DNA of 64,000 nt from NCBI RefSeq assembly GCF_028858725.1, contig NC_084763.1, positions 54,196,152 to 54,260,151 on the forward strand, given 5' to 3'. The notes beneath the pieces are model-generated. The model had not been told where the DNA came from, did not search any database, and was given only the letters and a program-made list of their open reading frames with translations. How positions within the stretch are numbered: position 1 is the stretch's first letter; each line of letters begins with the position of its first letter. The translations under genes were made by a program, and so were the position numbers. Positions 51,101 to 63,100 of the stretch are shown one piece after another. Source of the DNA: Colius striatus. Its lineage: Eukaryota; Chordata; Aves; Coliiformes; Coliidae.

Positions 51101-54100
51101 GTTGTTGTGATAGCTGATTGCATACTAATGATGTGACCTTTCATTGTTTTATCTTAGTGTTACTCACAAAGAGGGATTTACACTCACAGACAAGGATAAT
51201 GGAACAGGATTTCCATTTTTAGGATGTCTAAAATGAACAAAAAAATGTAGAAACTATAAAAGTAACCATGGCTAAATGCACATGAGTATTTACAGAATTT
51301 CTAACTGAAAACATTTAAATTCACTCTTTTTTTTAAGGTTTAGATACAGGCTTGCCAATATTAAGACTTACTGCACTGTTACTTACAAAACCACTTAATA
51401 AAGTGGTTTCTAAAATGAGAGAATGTATACAGTGAGATAAAAGGGATAGCTGTTTTCTCTATCTATAGCAAACCTGCTAAATATGCATGAGATTTGTTAC
51501 CACACCTTATTTTTAAACAACAGCCAAGTTTCAGGACATCCTCCCAGAGGTGGAACCACAGCAGGAGCAAATCCTGAGTAAGTTGAATGGTGCCTTTCAC
51601 AAATGAAGGCATTTTTCACACCGCAGCTTACATCCTTCCAGAAGCCTGGAAATAAATGGCAACAGTCAATCCCAGACAGTATTTATAAAGTCGAAATGAA
51701 ACAGGTGAAACTGTTGCTATGTACACATTTCTCCAAATACACTCCTTCTGTGTCATGTTTAGTATCCTAATAGTGATAGTGTAGCTTTAAACCTCAACAT
51801 AGCTGTTATGAAAAACCAACAGTATTGTTCAACTGCCTCTTTATGGGGTAGTCTCAAGTTCAAATACATCACAAACATTCTGGATTTTGATGCTGGATTT
51901 TCAGTTAGATTGATTGTTGCTATTTTACTCACCATAATCTGACATTATCACACAATTTTCATCATTATTTGCAAAATTGGGTTCATTTGGTGCCCAGGCA
52001 ACATAGTTCACTGGAGTCTCATCCAGCCAGCTGAAAGAAACCAGGAGACAGCAGCTGCCAAACAGAAATCTCCAGCAATCATTTAGTTACAAGGTATGTT
52101 TAGGTAAAGGGCTAAGTAATGCCTTAGCATTGACCAAAGAGCAGAGACTCCACACATACTGGAGAAGACATATCCCTAGTATTACTGTTGCTTCTCATCT
52201 CTTTAGAACTATGACATTCAAGTCCCACCAGCATTCCATTTTGCCAGAGGCTAGACAAACAATGTCATACATGAATAGATAGCTTCTTATGGTCTGGAGA
52301 AAACTGAAACCTCAACCAGTGCACAAACTTCCCTTTCATCTCAGAAAGGTGTCTTCCTGGAATCCTTCTACAAACAGATTTCTAAACCAGGTTCCTGACC
52401 AGCAATTTCAGAAAGGTGTTGGACAAGATGTTGCTTACACTGCTTGCTCCCAGCTCACATAAATTGAACCTCTGGGATCAGTCTGTTTAAATCCTTTACA
52501 TCCACATTTTATCAAAACCTCCCGAACTTTCCCTGTGGCCATTTGAGGTCAGAGTTAATCTCATCTTAAGGTTGTCCTCTAAAGTGAATCAGGTGAATAA
52601 CATCTTTCAATTAACTGCTACTCCTCTCTGCCTATGAAGGGTTGTTTGGGTGTTTAACTCAGTGTAAGTCATCAAGTGAAATGAATCTTGAAAAATTAAC
52701 TTCTATTGGTTTTGCTCTCCCAGATTGAGAAGGAAAACACGTTGCTTTGCTTAAATATGAAGAACTTCATGCTTCTGATCTGAGACTTCTCCTGAAAAAT
52801 ATCCAGAGATCAGTTGCACAACAGTTGTAAAATGAAAGCACACAAGTGTTACCACAAAGCAAGACGAAATTACCATCATTTCTTGTCCATACAAGCTTTC
52901 TTTTACTCACCTGAATTTCTGATCAAAGCTGACAACTAAGCCAATGAAATATGATTCCACTGTGAGTTTTGTGGACATCTGAGACAAAAGTGATCAACAG
53001 TTAAGCACTAAACAGTTCCTTAAAATCAAACAAAAATCTGGAAGCCCATTATCCATGCCTGTGATTTTCTTTTTCTTCCCCCTCCCAGCCCCTTCAGAAC
53101 ACTGTAGATTCAAATCCAAGTTTGAAACAGGCAAGAGAGATATGGGGAGCATCCTGGAGTGAGGAACCCACTGAACAGGAAAGTAATTATCACTGTGCTG
53201 GGCACTACACATCTTAGAAGAAATAAGTAACCTTGGACTGAATTATCCTTTGCTAAACCCTTCACATTTGCATGGCTTTTTCCTCTGCCTACTAAACTCA
53301 ACAGTAATTCCTTTTACAAATCCTGAATGAATATATTGTTATATAAATATGAAACATAGCACAATAGCTTAGCACTCTACCCTGGCTAAATAAACAGACT
53401 GTTCCCTTTATTTTATCAGCTGCTGTGCCTCAGAATTCTATTATAATTAATAGTCTCGGTGCTTACATATTTCCATAGAAATTGTCTTTTGCTTTCATTC
53501 TCAATGACAACAAGATCTGCAAAGTTCCTCTGACAAATTCTCCGTGCTTCTTCCATATGGACATGTTCTTTGCTGAAATAGTACTGTTTGTCTTCATATA
53601 TAATCCATCCATCGTCAGTGACTTGATATTCTGAAAGATAAACAATCATATATATTGCATCTACATCTGGTCTGTAAAAAGCATGAAAACCACACTGTAA
53701 ACTTTTCTTTGAAAGAGAAAAATCCTACCAAGTCTGTAGTTCGGTTCAGGTTTTAGCAGTGTACCTGTGAAATAAAAGATCATCATGAGCTACATTCCAA
53801 ATACAAAAAAATCCAGGGAGATTTGCTTTATGTAATGGCAATAACGTGGAAAACAAACACAATCAAATGAATTATTATTTGGTGCATTTTCAAGATTTTA
53901 GAACACATGCCACTGGATTAAATAGAGGTATCATATAGAAACATATATCTAGTGAAAAATATGTATCTTTAAACCATATATACATAGCTCCAAAAGTATT
54001 GTATTCCACAATCCAGGATGTGTGGCACTTTGTAGATTAAACATACATTTGTTGGAAATTTATTTAGTATTTTTACTTGCCATGTTGTTATTAGTTATTA

Positions 54101-57100
54101 TTGATATATTAATGGGACTGGAGCCAAACAACATAATCCAAACAACATATTAAATTCTCAAGTTTATGTACACAGTAGTAAAACAATTCACAAATACTGA
54201 AAGGTTAATGCTGGTATTATGTTAATGTCACACATCAATTGTGGTGTCTTGACACATCTCTCACATTCTGATAGTTTGACTTTTACTAGAAAAGTCTGTC
54301 TTTAAGAGTCCTGGAGAGACAGTAGATACCAAACTCAAGTTTCTGATTACAGGATGGACCAGGAGGAAGCAGCTAAACTGTTGCTATTCCCAGAGACAGC
54401 TATAAGCCCCACAAAGGTTCTTCACAAGGGCTACTAATCCTGCCCTTAGCTTTCTATGTTTCTTCTGTGGTTTGATGGAGAAGAACATACTGTTAGATGT
54501 TTATTTCTAAATTGTTAAGGAACAGTTTAGATAAGAAATAAGCAAACAAATGGAAAAGCAATTAAAATTCCATTGTGAGTTTTAAAACATCTTCTTCTTA
54601 AATATTTAGTGAATAATAGAGCTAGAATTATTTAAATATCTTCATGGTGAATTTACATCACCTCATTTTGATATTATTTTTAATCCTAACATAACTTTCC
54701 TTGTTTTTCAAGAAAATGGAATATCTTCAGTAACTATCTTTCTTAAGCAATATGGGAACTGACAGTTGAGTATCCCTCCTCTCATACAGATCCCATGTAA
54801 TTTAGAGTCACAACAAGAAGGTCTAATTTATTCATTTATTTTACTTTGGAGAAATCATCTAGGACCAAAATAAACTGATCAGAGTCTTTATGTCATGGTT
54901 TCAAAACTCCTCCTGAGTAATCTTGCCAAGAGCTGCATCTGTACAAAGCAGCATGCTCAGCAAACCAAGAAGGGCTGCACAGGATGTCCCACTTCCAGCT
55001 GGTATGTACAAGTCAATGTTTTGATGGTTGCATTTGTATGAGTAATCTACCCACAAGAGAACAGTGATTCCTCCTTTTCAGCTAAGCAGTTTTTCAGTGT
55101 TAGCATGGTGCCTTATTTCCTCTTCAAGGGTCATAGTTTGTTGGCAAAGTCATCAAATATTAGACATACTCAGTGCTTTTTATGTAAGCGCTTCTCCCTT
55201 CCCTTCCCTATTGTGCCTTCTATACGTTCTCTGTGTGCATTCAACGTTCTTTTCATTTCAAGAAGCTTTTAAGAATCTACTCTGTGACAATGCATATGGT
55301 ACTCAGTTTATAACCTAAAGATAGGGCTGTAATAGTAGGATTGAATAAGCAAAAGCAAATTGTTTATTATCAGTTGGCCCTTGGGTTTGTTAGCCCTGGA
55401 ATAGCCTGTTTTCACCACTGACAGGCACTCCTGCCCATGTTCATCAGATCAGTTTCATGCCCTGGCACCAGATGTAAGAGGCCTGGCATTATGGGGTCCT
55501 GCTTCCCAGACAAAGTTGGTGGATGCAGGGGACATTCAAGGCTACACCAGCCTCTACTTTTGATCTTTTCTTCAGAGTTGCTGGTTCCCATAACAACTGA
55601 TGCCCCTCTTTGGTTCCCATTATATGTTTCACAATGGGAAGCAAAGCATTTTTCTCATTTGTGCAGAGAACTCTCCTGTTCTGCATCTTTGTTTCTCAGG
55701 TAAACCTGAAGTAGACAGAAATATAGGAAGGAGGTAAAAAGAGAGAGGATAAGTACCTTGCAAATTTATTCAACCCATATCAGAAAGAGAAAAAGCCAGA
55801 GATAAAGTAATAGGCACACCTTTAATTTCCTACATCTGAGTGCAATTGAAACATCTCAATTAACTCCTCTTGCTTTATATGTTGCCTTCACTGCAACTAG
55901 TTTTAAGATGAACAATTCCCAGTACCTTTCTTCTTTTCAATTTCTTTAAATCTGTACAATTTGGTTTTGAACTTGGGTTTATAGCTCTAATTAAATGGGG
56001 GAGTAATCATACCTTTCTTAGTTTCACAAATCCAATTAAGTGAAGAGTCACAGCGCAAGTCGTTCCAGCGCATTTGCGGTGATCCGTTAAACATAACACA
56101 GTGTTCAAGTTCTTTATAGTTGTTGGGTTCATCTTCATCCCAGTTCTCATAAATTACCTGGGTTGGAAACACATCTCAATTACTACGTGATTTGAGCTGA
56201 ATGGAAGTAATTGAGATTGCCATCAAAACACAATTTCAGGATCTCATCATCTCAAGTACCTCGTTTGTGGATTCAGTAGGAGTTCAGATGGGCCTGAGAG
56301 GGCTGTGAAAGTCATGCTGATCATTTCCCTTTGCCCACCACTCCCCAGAGAAAGAGATCTTTATATTACATGGTATAGAAATGCACGTGTCTGATGGAGG
56401 AAAAACTGACAGACAGAAGGAATCGTGTTTATTTGACTTTGTGAAAGATGGCAAGCTGACTTCTCTGTATTGATGTACAGCAGTGCCCAGTCTGGGATGC
56501 TATGGAGATCTAAGAGCACAAACTGTGGAAAAAGCAATATAACAGGCTACTAGGGGTGAAACAGAGGCAATTTTGTACTTGCATTGGTGTGTTAAGACAG
56601 TGCCATCAATAAGCACAGCAGCTGTTGAAGTGATGGATAAAGGGCTGCCATGCACCTGCCAAAGGTTTAAAGAGATCTGAAAAAGGCATGAAAAGGATGA
56701 AAATCTACATATTTTAAAAGGACATCAAGGTAATTAATGTCCAGTAAAAAAGTACTCACGGGGGAACCATCAATCCAGGTAAACCCTTCATCAGGATTTA
56801 AAAGAAACAAACCGATCCAGAAAGCCTGACTGCGCAGTCCTTTATCCCTAAAATAGATGGTACAATATAGATATGTAAGTGTAGAAAGAGAGGCCATGAT
56901 AGAAATGCTGGAAAGAAAAGAAATGTGCTGTTTTCTGTCAGATCCTTTACTGTTGGTCCATAGCCAGACTTACAGCCTACAGTCTGTCAAGGTGTTTGGT
57001 AGTGCTCTGTGTTGTGACAAGACTTGCACATTTGAATATGAGTTAAAGGAGAAGTGATGTGGCACAGAGCTAGCTCAGGCTCCCATCATTGTAGCTGCAG

Positions 57101-60100
57101 CACAGCTCTTGGATGTGGGAGGAGTTCATAGCCACAGGCTTTAGCAAAAGCATAACATAAACAGAGAGCTATAATACAATTTAACTACTAACTAAACAGA
57201 TTTCACAAATTAAAACCACTTTAATCTTCTCATAATACTGAGAAACAATACAATGAAGAAGTGTGATATCATAAAGAGTTTTCTATTAGACAATTCTAAA
57301 TCTATTTGAGGGGTTAAACCTAGATCCATTACTATATGGAACACTTTTGCTTAAATAGCTGTACATTATGTGCCATTGAGATGTCACGACATTAAGGAAT
57401 GCAATCAAAATATAGTGGTCTAATTTGAAGGGGAAATAATGGCACCACTTCTACATTGGGAGCAAGACATGGCATTTGCATTGCTGGCAAAAAAAATCAT
57501 TAAAATTGATTTCTGGCTTATTTCAGGAGTCTGTAGTTTATAGTCAGAAAATTTCCACATTAGTCTTTGCATTTTGATTTCCATTACACGTGGACTCAAA
57601 GGGATTTTTAAATGCATGGATTAAAATATGAATTGCACCTAGTGTAAAGGCACAATAAGAGCAAAACATTTGTTTTACCATCTCCCTTTTGAGAGAGGGA
57701 TTGCAATGTACAAAATTGATTGAATTTGGAAAATAAACTTGATAAGAACCTGATGAACATGGCAAAAATATCAAAGCTTCTTTGAAACATTGCAGATGTA
57801 TTTTTTTGTGATAAAGCAATTTTTCAGGATTGTATTTCCAAATGATAAAATTCCATTTTAATTTAAAATTCATTTGTGTTGATTCACTCTCCCAGATATA
57901 AATACCTTTTGAAGGAATTATTGTGTAAAATAGCATGACCATGAAAAAGAAGCATTGTGCAAGTACTCACGATGCTAATTGCCACAATAAAATTTGATCT
58001 TCTTTGGTATTGATTGTGGCCAGATTTCCTCCTATTTCTCTACAGAATTCTTCAGCTTCAAACCAAGACTTCTTTTGTCTTCCCTCTCTCATAAAAAACT
58101 ATTGAGGAAAAAAAAACCAAACTAAATTACTAAATGGTTGAAATTTTGTACATAAAAGTATATGTCTGTGTGATTCAATTGAGTATCACTTTAGCACCCT
58201 TTTATTCTTAATTGACAACATCATATAATCAAGATCTATTGTATTAAAATCTTTTTTTCTTAGCATTCTCTATTTAAAATAAGACAAGAGTAGCATTCAC
58301 ATCTGACAAGGACAAAATGTATCATAATAATACATGAGAAGAAAAAAAATAGAACTTCTTTATATCTTTGACGACTGAAAGGTTCAAAGTAAGATGGAAC
58401 TGCCCAGCTGTGGAATTTTCAGTAGAAAACAGGAGATTTTTGAGAAACTAAAGGGGGAGGGAAAATCAGTAGGTTGGAATAGAAAAGATAGTATGGATGC
58501 AGGAAGCCATTTGGTAAGGTGCTAATCCTGGCCAGGGAAGAGATTTTTGTGTGGTGGTGCAAGTGTACAAATAGCTCCACTTTCTGCTATGAAGTAAACA
58601 CGTTCTTGAAGTAAGGAACAGGATGCTTGACATTTTAGGAAAAAGATAATCAACAATTTAGTAAATGGCAGAACCATTGATGTTGTAAACAATAATTAAA
58701 CATGACATAAAAGTTGAGATCCTTATAAACACAGGACTAAAATAGTCTCTGTCTGTCCAAGAGTCAGAGAGTCTCAAGGAAGAAAATGACAGGATATTTA
58801 TGTGACGACCTGGAAGGACTTTGTTGCACATTTACCTTTACTTGATCTATTTTGTCTTTTCTTTACCTTTTTTCTTTTCAAAAGAGAAATATTTAAGGCA
58901 TTTTTAGCTAGATTAAGAGAATGCCCAAACTTTTGACTTGCTTAAGAGTCAGCAATGTCAAGCTAGACCTCTTTCTACAAGTGTCACTACAAGTATTACA
59001 TGCTGTGTTTGAAAAAGTTGTCAGGACAGGTTTCCATAAGTTCCCTTAGAAGCACTGTCTTATGCAAGTGACATTGACAGCTCTTGAGACTCGGTACTAT
59101 GTTTTTCTGGAGTCCTGGAAGTAAATAAGTTAGAGAAAGTGCTTTTCTAGCACTCTTTTTTCATAGAATCATGAAATGGAAGACACATCCAAAGATCATC
59201 CAAGTCCAACTCCCCTGCAAAAGCAGGTTTACCTAGATCAAGTCACACAGGAACACGTCCAAGTGGGATGTGTTCCAGATGGAGATTCCACAACCTCCCT
59301 GGGAAGCCTGTGCTAGTGCTCCCTCACCTTTACAGTAAAGAAGTTTCTCCTTAGGATTAAATGGAACTTTTTGTGTTCCAGCTTTTGCCCATTACACCTT
59401 GTCCTGTCACTGGGCACTACAGAAAAAAGTGTCGCTCCATCTTCCTAACATACAACCTTTAAATAATTGTAAGTATTAATGAGCTCCCCCCTTAGCCTTC
59501 TTCTCCAGGCTGAACAGCCTCAGTTCCCACATCCTTTTCTCATAAGGAAGATGCTTCAGTCCCCTGATCATTATGATGGCTCTGCACTGGACTCTCTTCA
59601 GCAGTTCCCTGTCTCTCTTGAGCTGGGGAGCCCACAACTGGAAATATGACTCCAGATGAGGCCTCACCAGGGCAGAGCAGAGGGGGATAAGAACCTCCCT
59701 TGACCTGCTGGACACACCAGAATTTTCATTGTTTCCTGTTTTTCATTGATGACTTTCATTATATTTGATGGGTCTCATGGTTTCTTTGCATTCAAATACC
59801 ATAATCATTCCCAACAAATGACCCAGCACTGGGGTACCTGAATACTATGGTTACCAAATACTGTGGCTCCACCCCCTAGGCTGCCCCATGTTCAGGCTTG
59901 CAATGAAGGTATCTACACACTTACTTTGAAGCATGAATCTGCCTGGGAGGCCCCATCCCAGCCTTCAGCACAGGTGGCTGCAGAAGGAGCAGGAGGCGGC
60001 GCTCCTGCTGCCCGCTGTTTGCATAGATAGTTTGCTCTCTTCTCACAGCTAATGACATCCCATAATCCAGCTGCAATTCCAGTTTTCATAGCAACACAAC

Positions 60101-63100
60101 CTTGCTCTTTTCCTTTGTGATATGGAAAAGAAATTAGCAAAACCAAAATCTTAATTGCTCGTAGGAAATTATGAAGAGGAAGATGCAAATGATGCACATT
60201 AAAAACTATCCTGGATATGAAAATATTTTTAATACCTCCTGACAGAGCCCAGATAAGGGTCAATGAGTCTCTTAGACATATCTTTGCCAAAAACTGAGAT
60301 TTGCAGCTTTAAAACTCAAATCTCCCTTACCTTGCCACTCTTTGGAAATCACAGGGCAAATGGCACTTGATTTTATTTCCATGTTGCAGACGGCCTGACA
60401 ACTATTTTGAGATTCTCAATATCCAGGTAATTCAATTTCAAGAATGCTGGTATCAAGTATAAGTTTCTTTTAAGGCATAACTAGCTAGTGTGAATGAGAG
60501 AGTTCACATGTAGAAGCTCATCTGTTTTGCCAAAACTCAGAACAGATGGATGTTCACTGCTCATTCCTCACATGCACATAATGGGTCAAAAAACTATAAC
60601 AATTTTTTCCTCAATCTGATGAGTTGGGTTTAATTGGTGTGAAAAAGTTGAAAAAGATGAGACCATGGAACTTGTTAACTCCTGCACAGTGTTGTCTTCA
60701 GTCTAACCCATAAGAAAACTGCTCCTGTAAAACTTCACAGGAAATTGGCTCACACAGCACCTGACACTTAAATGTGATAGTGCTTGTTTCACTGGCATCA
60801 AACACAAGATGTGCTGCTGTTGGCCACCTACAGCTACAAGCACAAAACAACATGTCTACCTTACTTTCTAACACCAGGTGACAGAAAGGAGAAAGTTGCA
60901 CAAATTGCAGATGAATTCCTATTACCAAGGTTGAGCCCATGCAGAGCTTACCTGGCATTGCTGTGTTCCAGTGTGTGAAGAGAGGAGTTTCTCCACTGAT
61001 CCATCTGAAACTACCTTGGTCCTCTAAGGCAGAGAGACCAATCCAGAAATATTGTTCAGACCTCAGCCCCATCAGACTAATCAGAAAGGCTTGCTCATTT
61101 CTGAAATGGAAAACAGTGTTCATCCACAACCTATTACATTGCAATATTAATCTAAATGGTACAAACAAAAGTAATACTATCATGCTACCAGGACCTCAAG
61201 GCAACAGCTCCTCAGTGAAATTCAGGCAAAACCTCAACAGGCTTTGGAAGGTGGTCAAAAGAATTTAGGGAGTGACAACTTCCTCCTTCCTTGTGAAGGC
61301 ATCTTCTTTCCACACAGTTCTGTGAAATGTCACAAATCACTGCTCACATTGCCTTCTAGTTGTATTCTACTGTTTTCCTAGACTTTCCAAGCACTCAACA
61401 TGCCTCAAACACATTACCAAGTCAGGACAAAATTGTCAGCTTTGCTAGCCATCGGCTCTGAAGGCAGTCGTGTTCCTCAGAGCCTATGGAGCTTGCAAAG
61501 CCTGACAGGTATATGGGAAGGTTGGAGCTGATGCATTCTGTCTGTGGTGGGGCAGGTCCCAAGGAAGATTTTTTTACATTTATTCAGAATTTAACTTAGA
61601 AGGCAGTTTAGAAAAATAGTTTCAAAGCTTACCCATCAAAATGAGATAATACTCATCAAGAAACAGACTAAAACTGTAGTAACCGTTTCCAACAGAAAAA
61701 AAACCCATTAAAAGTACCACAGAAGGTAGGAATTGAAAAACATAAAACATTGAGTGGCAGGGGCGTTTTCTTTTGCATTAATAATATTATTTGGCTTAAT
61801 ACTACATATTTTTTTAAAAGCACTGCTAAAACACTTTGAAGAGTTCAAAAAATTGACCAGTTTTGCAAGTTTCTCTATCAGAAGCATTGATTTTGGAGAG
61901 ATATGTCCTACCTGCTTTCCACTGTAGCTAGATAAGCTTTGCTCTGTTCACATGTCTTATTTGCTTCTGAGAATGTCACAAGTGAAGAGCCCAAGAAGTA
62001 ACAGTGCAAATCGTATTTTTTCCAACCCTGTAACAAACACAAGGTTCTTAATGTGACATTGAAAGGGATTTCAATAGAGAAGATTGACTCTGCTCTTTTA
62101 TGTATAAATATCCAGTGTTAGATTTGTAACAGCTAAGCTTAAAAATGAGACTGGGCCAATCTGTTAAAAACAAAAGCTGGGGTTTTGCTGCTATTTGCTC
62201 CTACTGAAGGTCTTTTTTTGTGTGTGTTTAGAGGATAGAGGTAAGAATTTAGTTTATATGTCTTTCAAGTGTGTGACTTTTTAAAGCAAATTGTGACTGT
62301 GCTATTTGTTATTGCTTGCCAGTGCTCTCTAAGGCTGGAATTATGCAAACTGCACCGTAATGAGTCTATGATTCACTCAGGAGAGAGCTGCAGCTCCAGT
62401 CTCACAGAGCTGCAAATCTGATATAACGAAGTACAAAAAATATTGCAGTATGGAAATAGATTCATATGCAAGCACAGCTCCTCATAAACATCCCTATCAT
62501 CCCTAAGTGCAAGGAGTGAGGAGGTTTTCTGAGCCAAGAGGAAACCAGTCAGTGATTGTTTATGGGAAACAAAAAAGGGAAGAATATCAGTAAAGCACCT
62601 CTGTTCCTTCCTACTCTTAGAAGTGACATGTGCTGACTAATATAGTTATTTTCTGAAAAGGATAATTCTTGTTTGATAAAAACAACCAGCTGATATCATT
62701 CAAAGACCAACTAAATAGTCCATTGGTAGGAACATGGTATAGAGAAGTTGATCCTTTTCTCTTTCAAAGTTGTCTTTCTTTTATCATTTTTATATATTAA
62801 GGACTTTATAAAGACTTTAAATAGAGGTGAAATTATGATTTAAAAGATAAGTTATTTTGTCACAGGGTGGCTCATCTGGGAATGCAGGGAAAGGCAATAT
62901 TCATGTATATGTAAATGAATCTTGACTTTCTTGAGTATATTCAGAGCAAAAATCAAAAATGCACATATATCATTAAGTTAATAGTAAGAAAAGACAAGTT
63001 TTTCCTCAAGAGTGGATTTTATGGAAGATACAAACACAAAAACTCCCAAAGAAGCAAAAAACAGCAAATTAATTCTCTGTTCCACTTGCCCAACATCATT

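Noticed and set aside
57544-57942. 132-residue minus-strand open frame in a copy 2 intron
   Set aside because: Low-complexity intronic composition, no family resemblance, and it sits between two verified exons of copy 2 (13 and 14) without matching splice structure.
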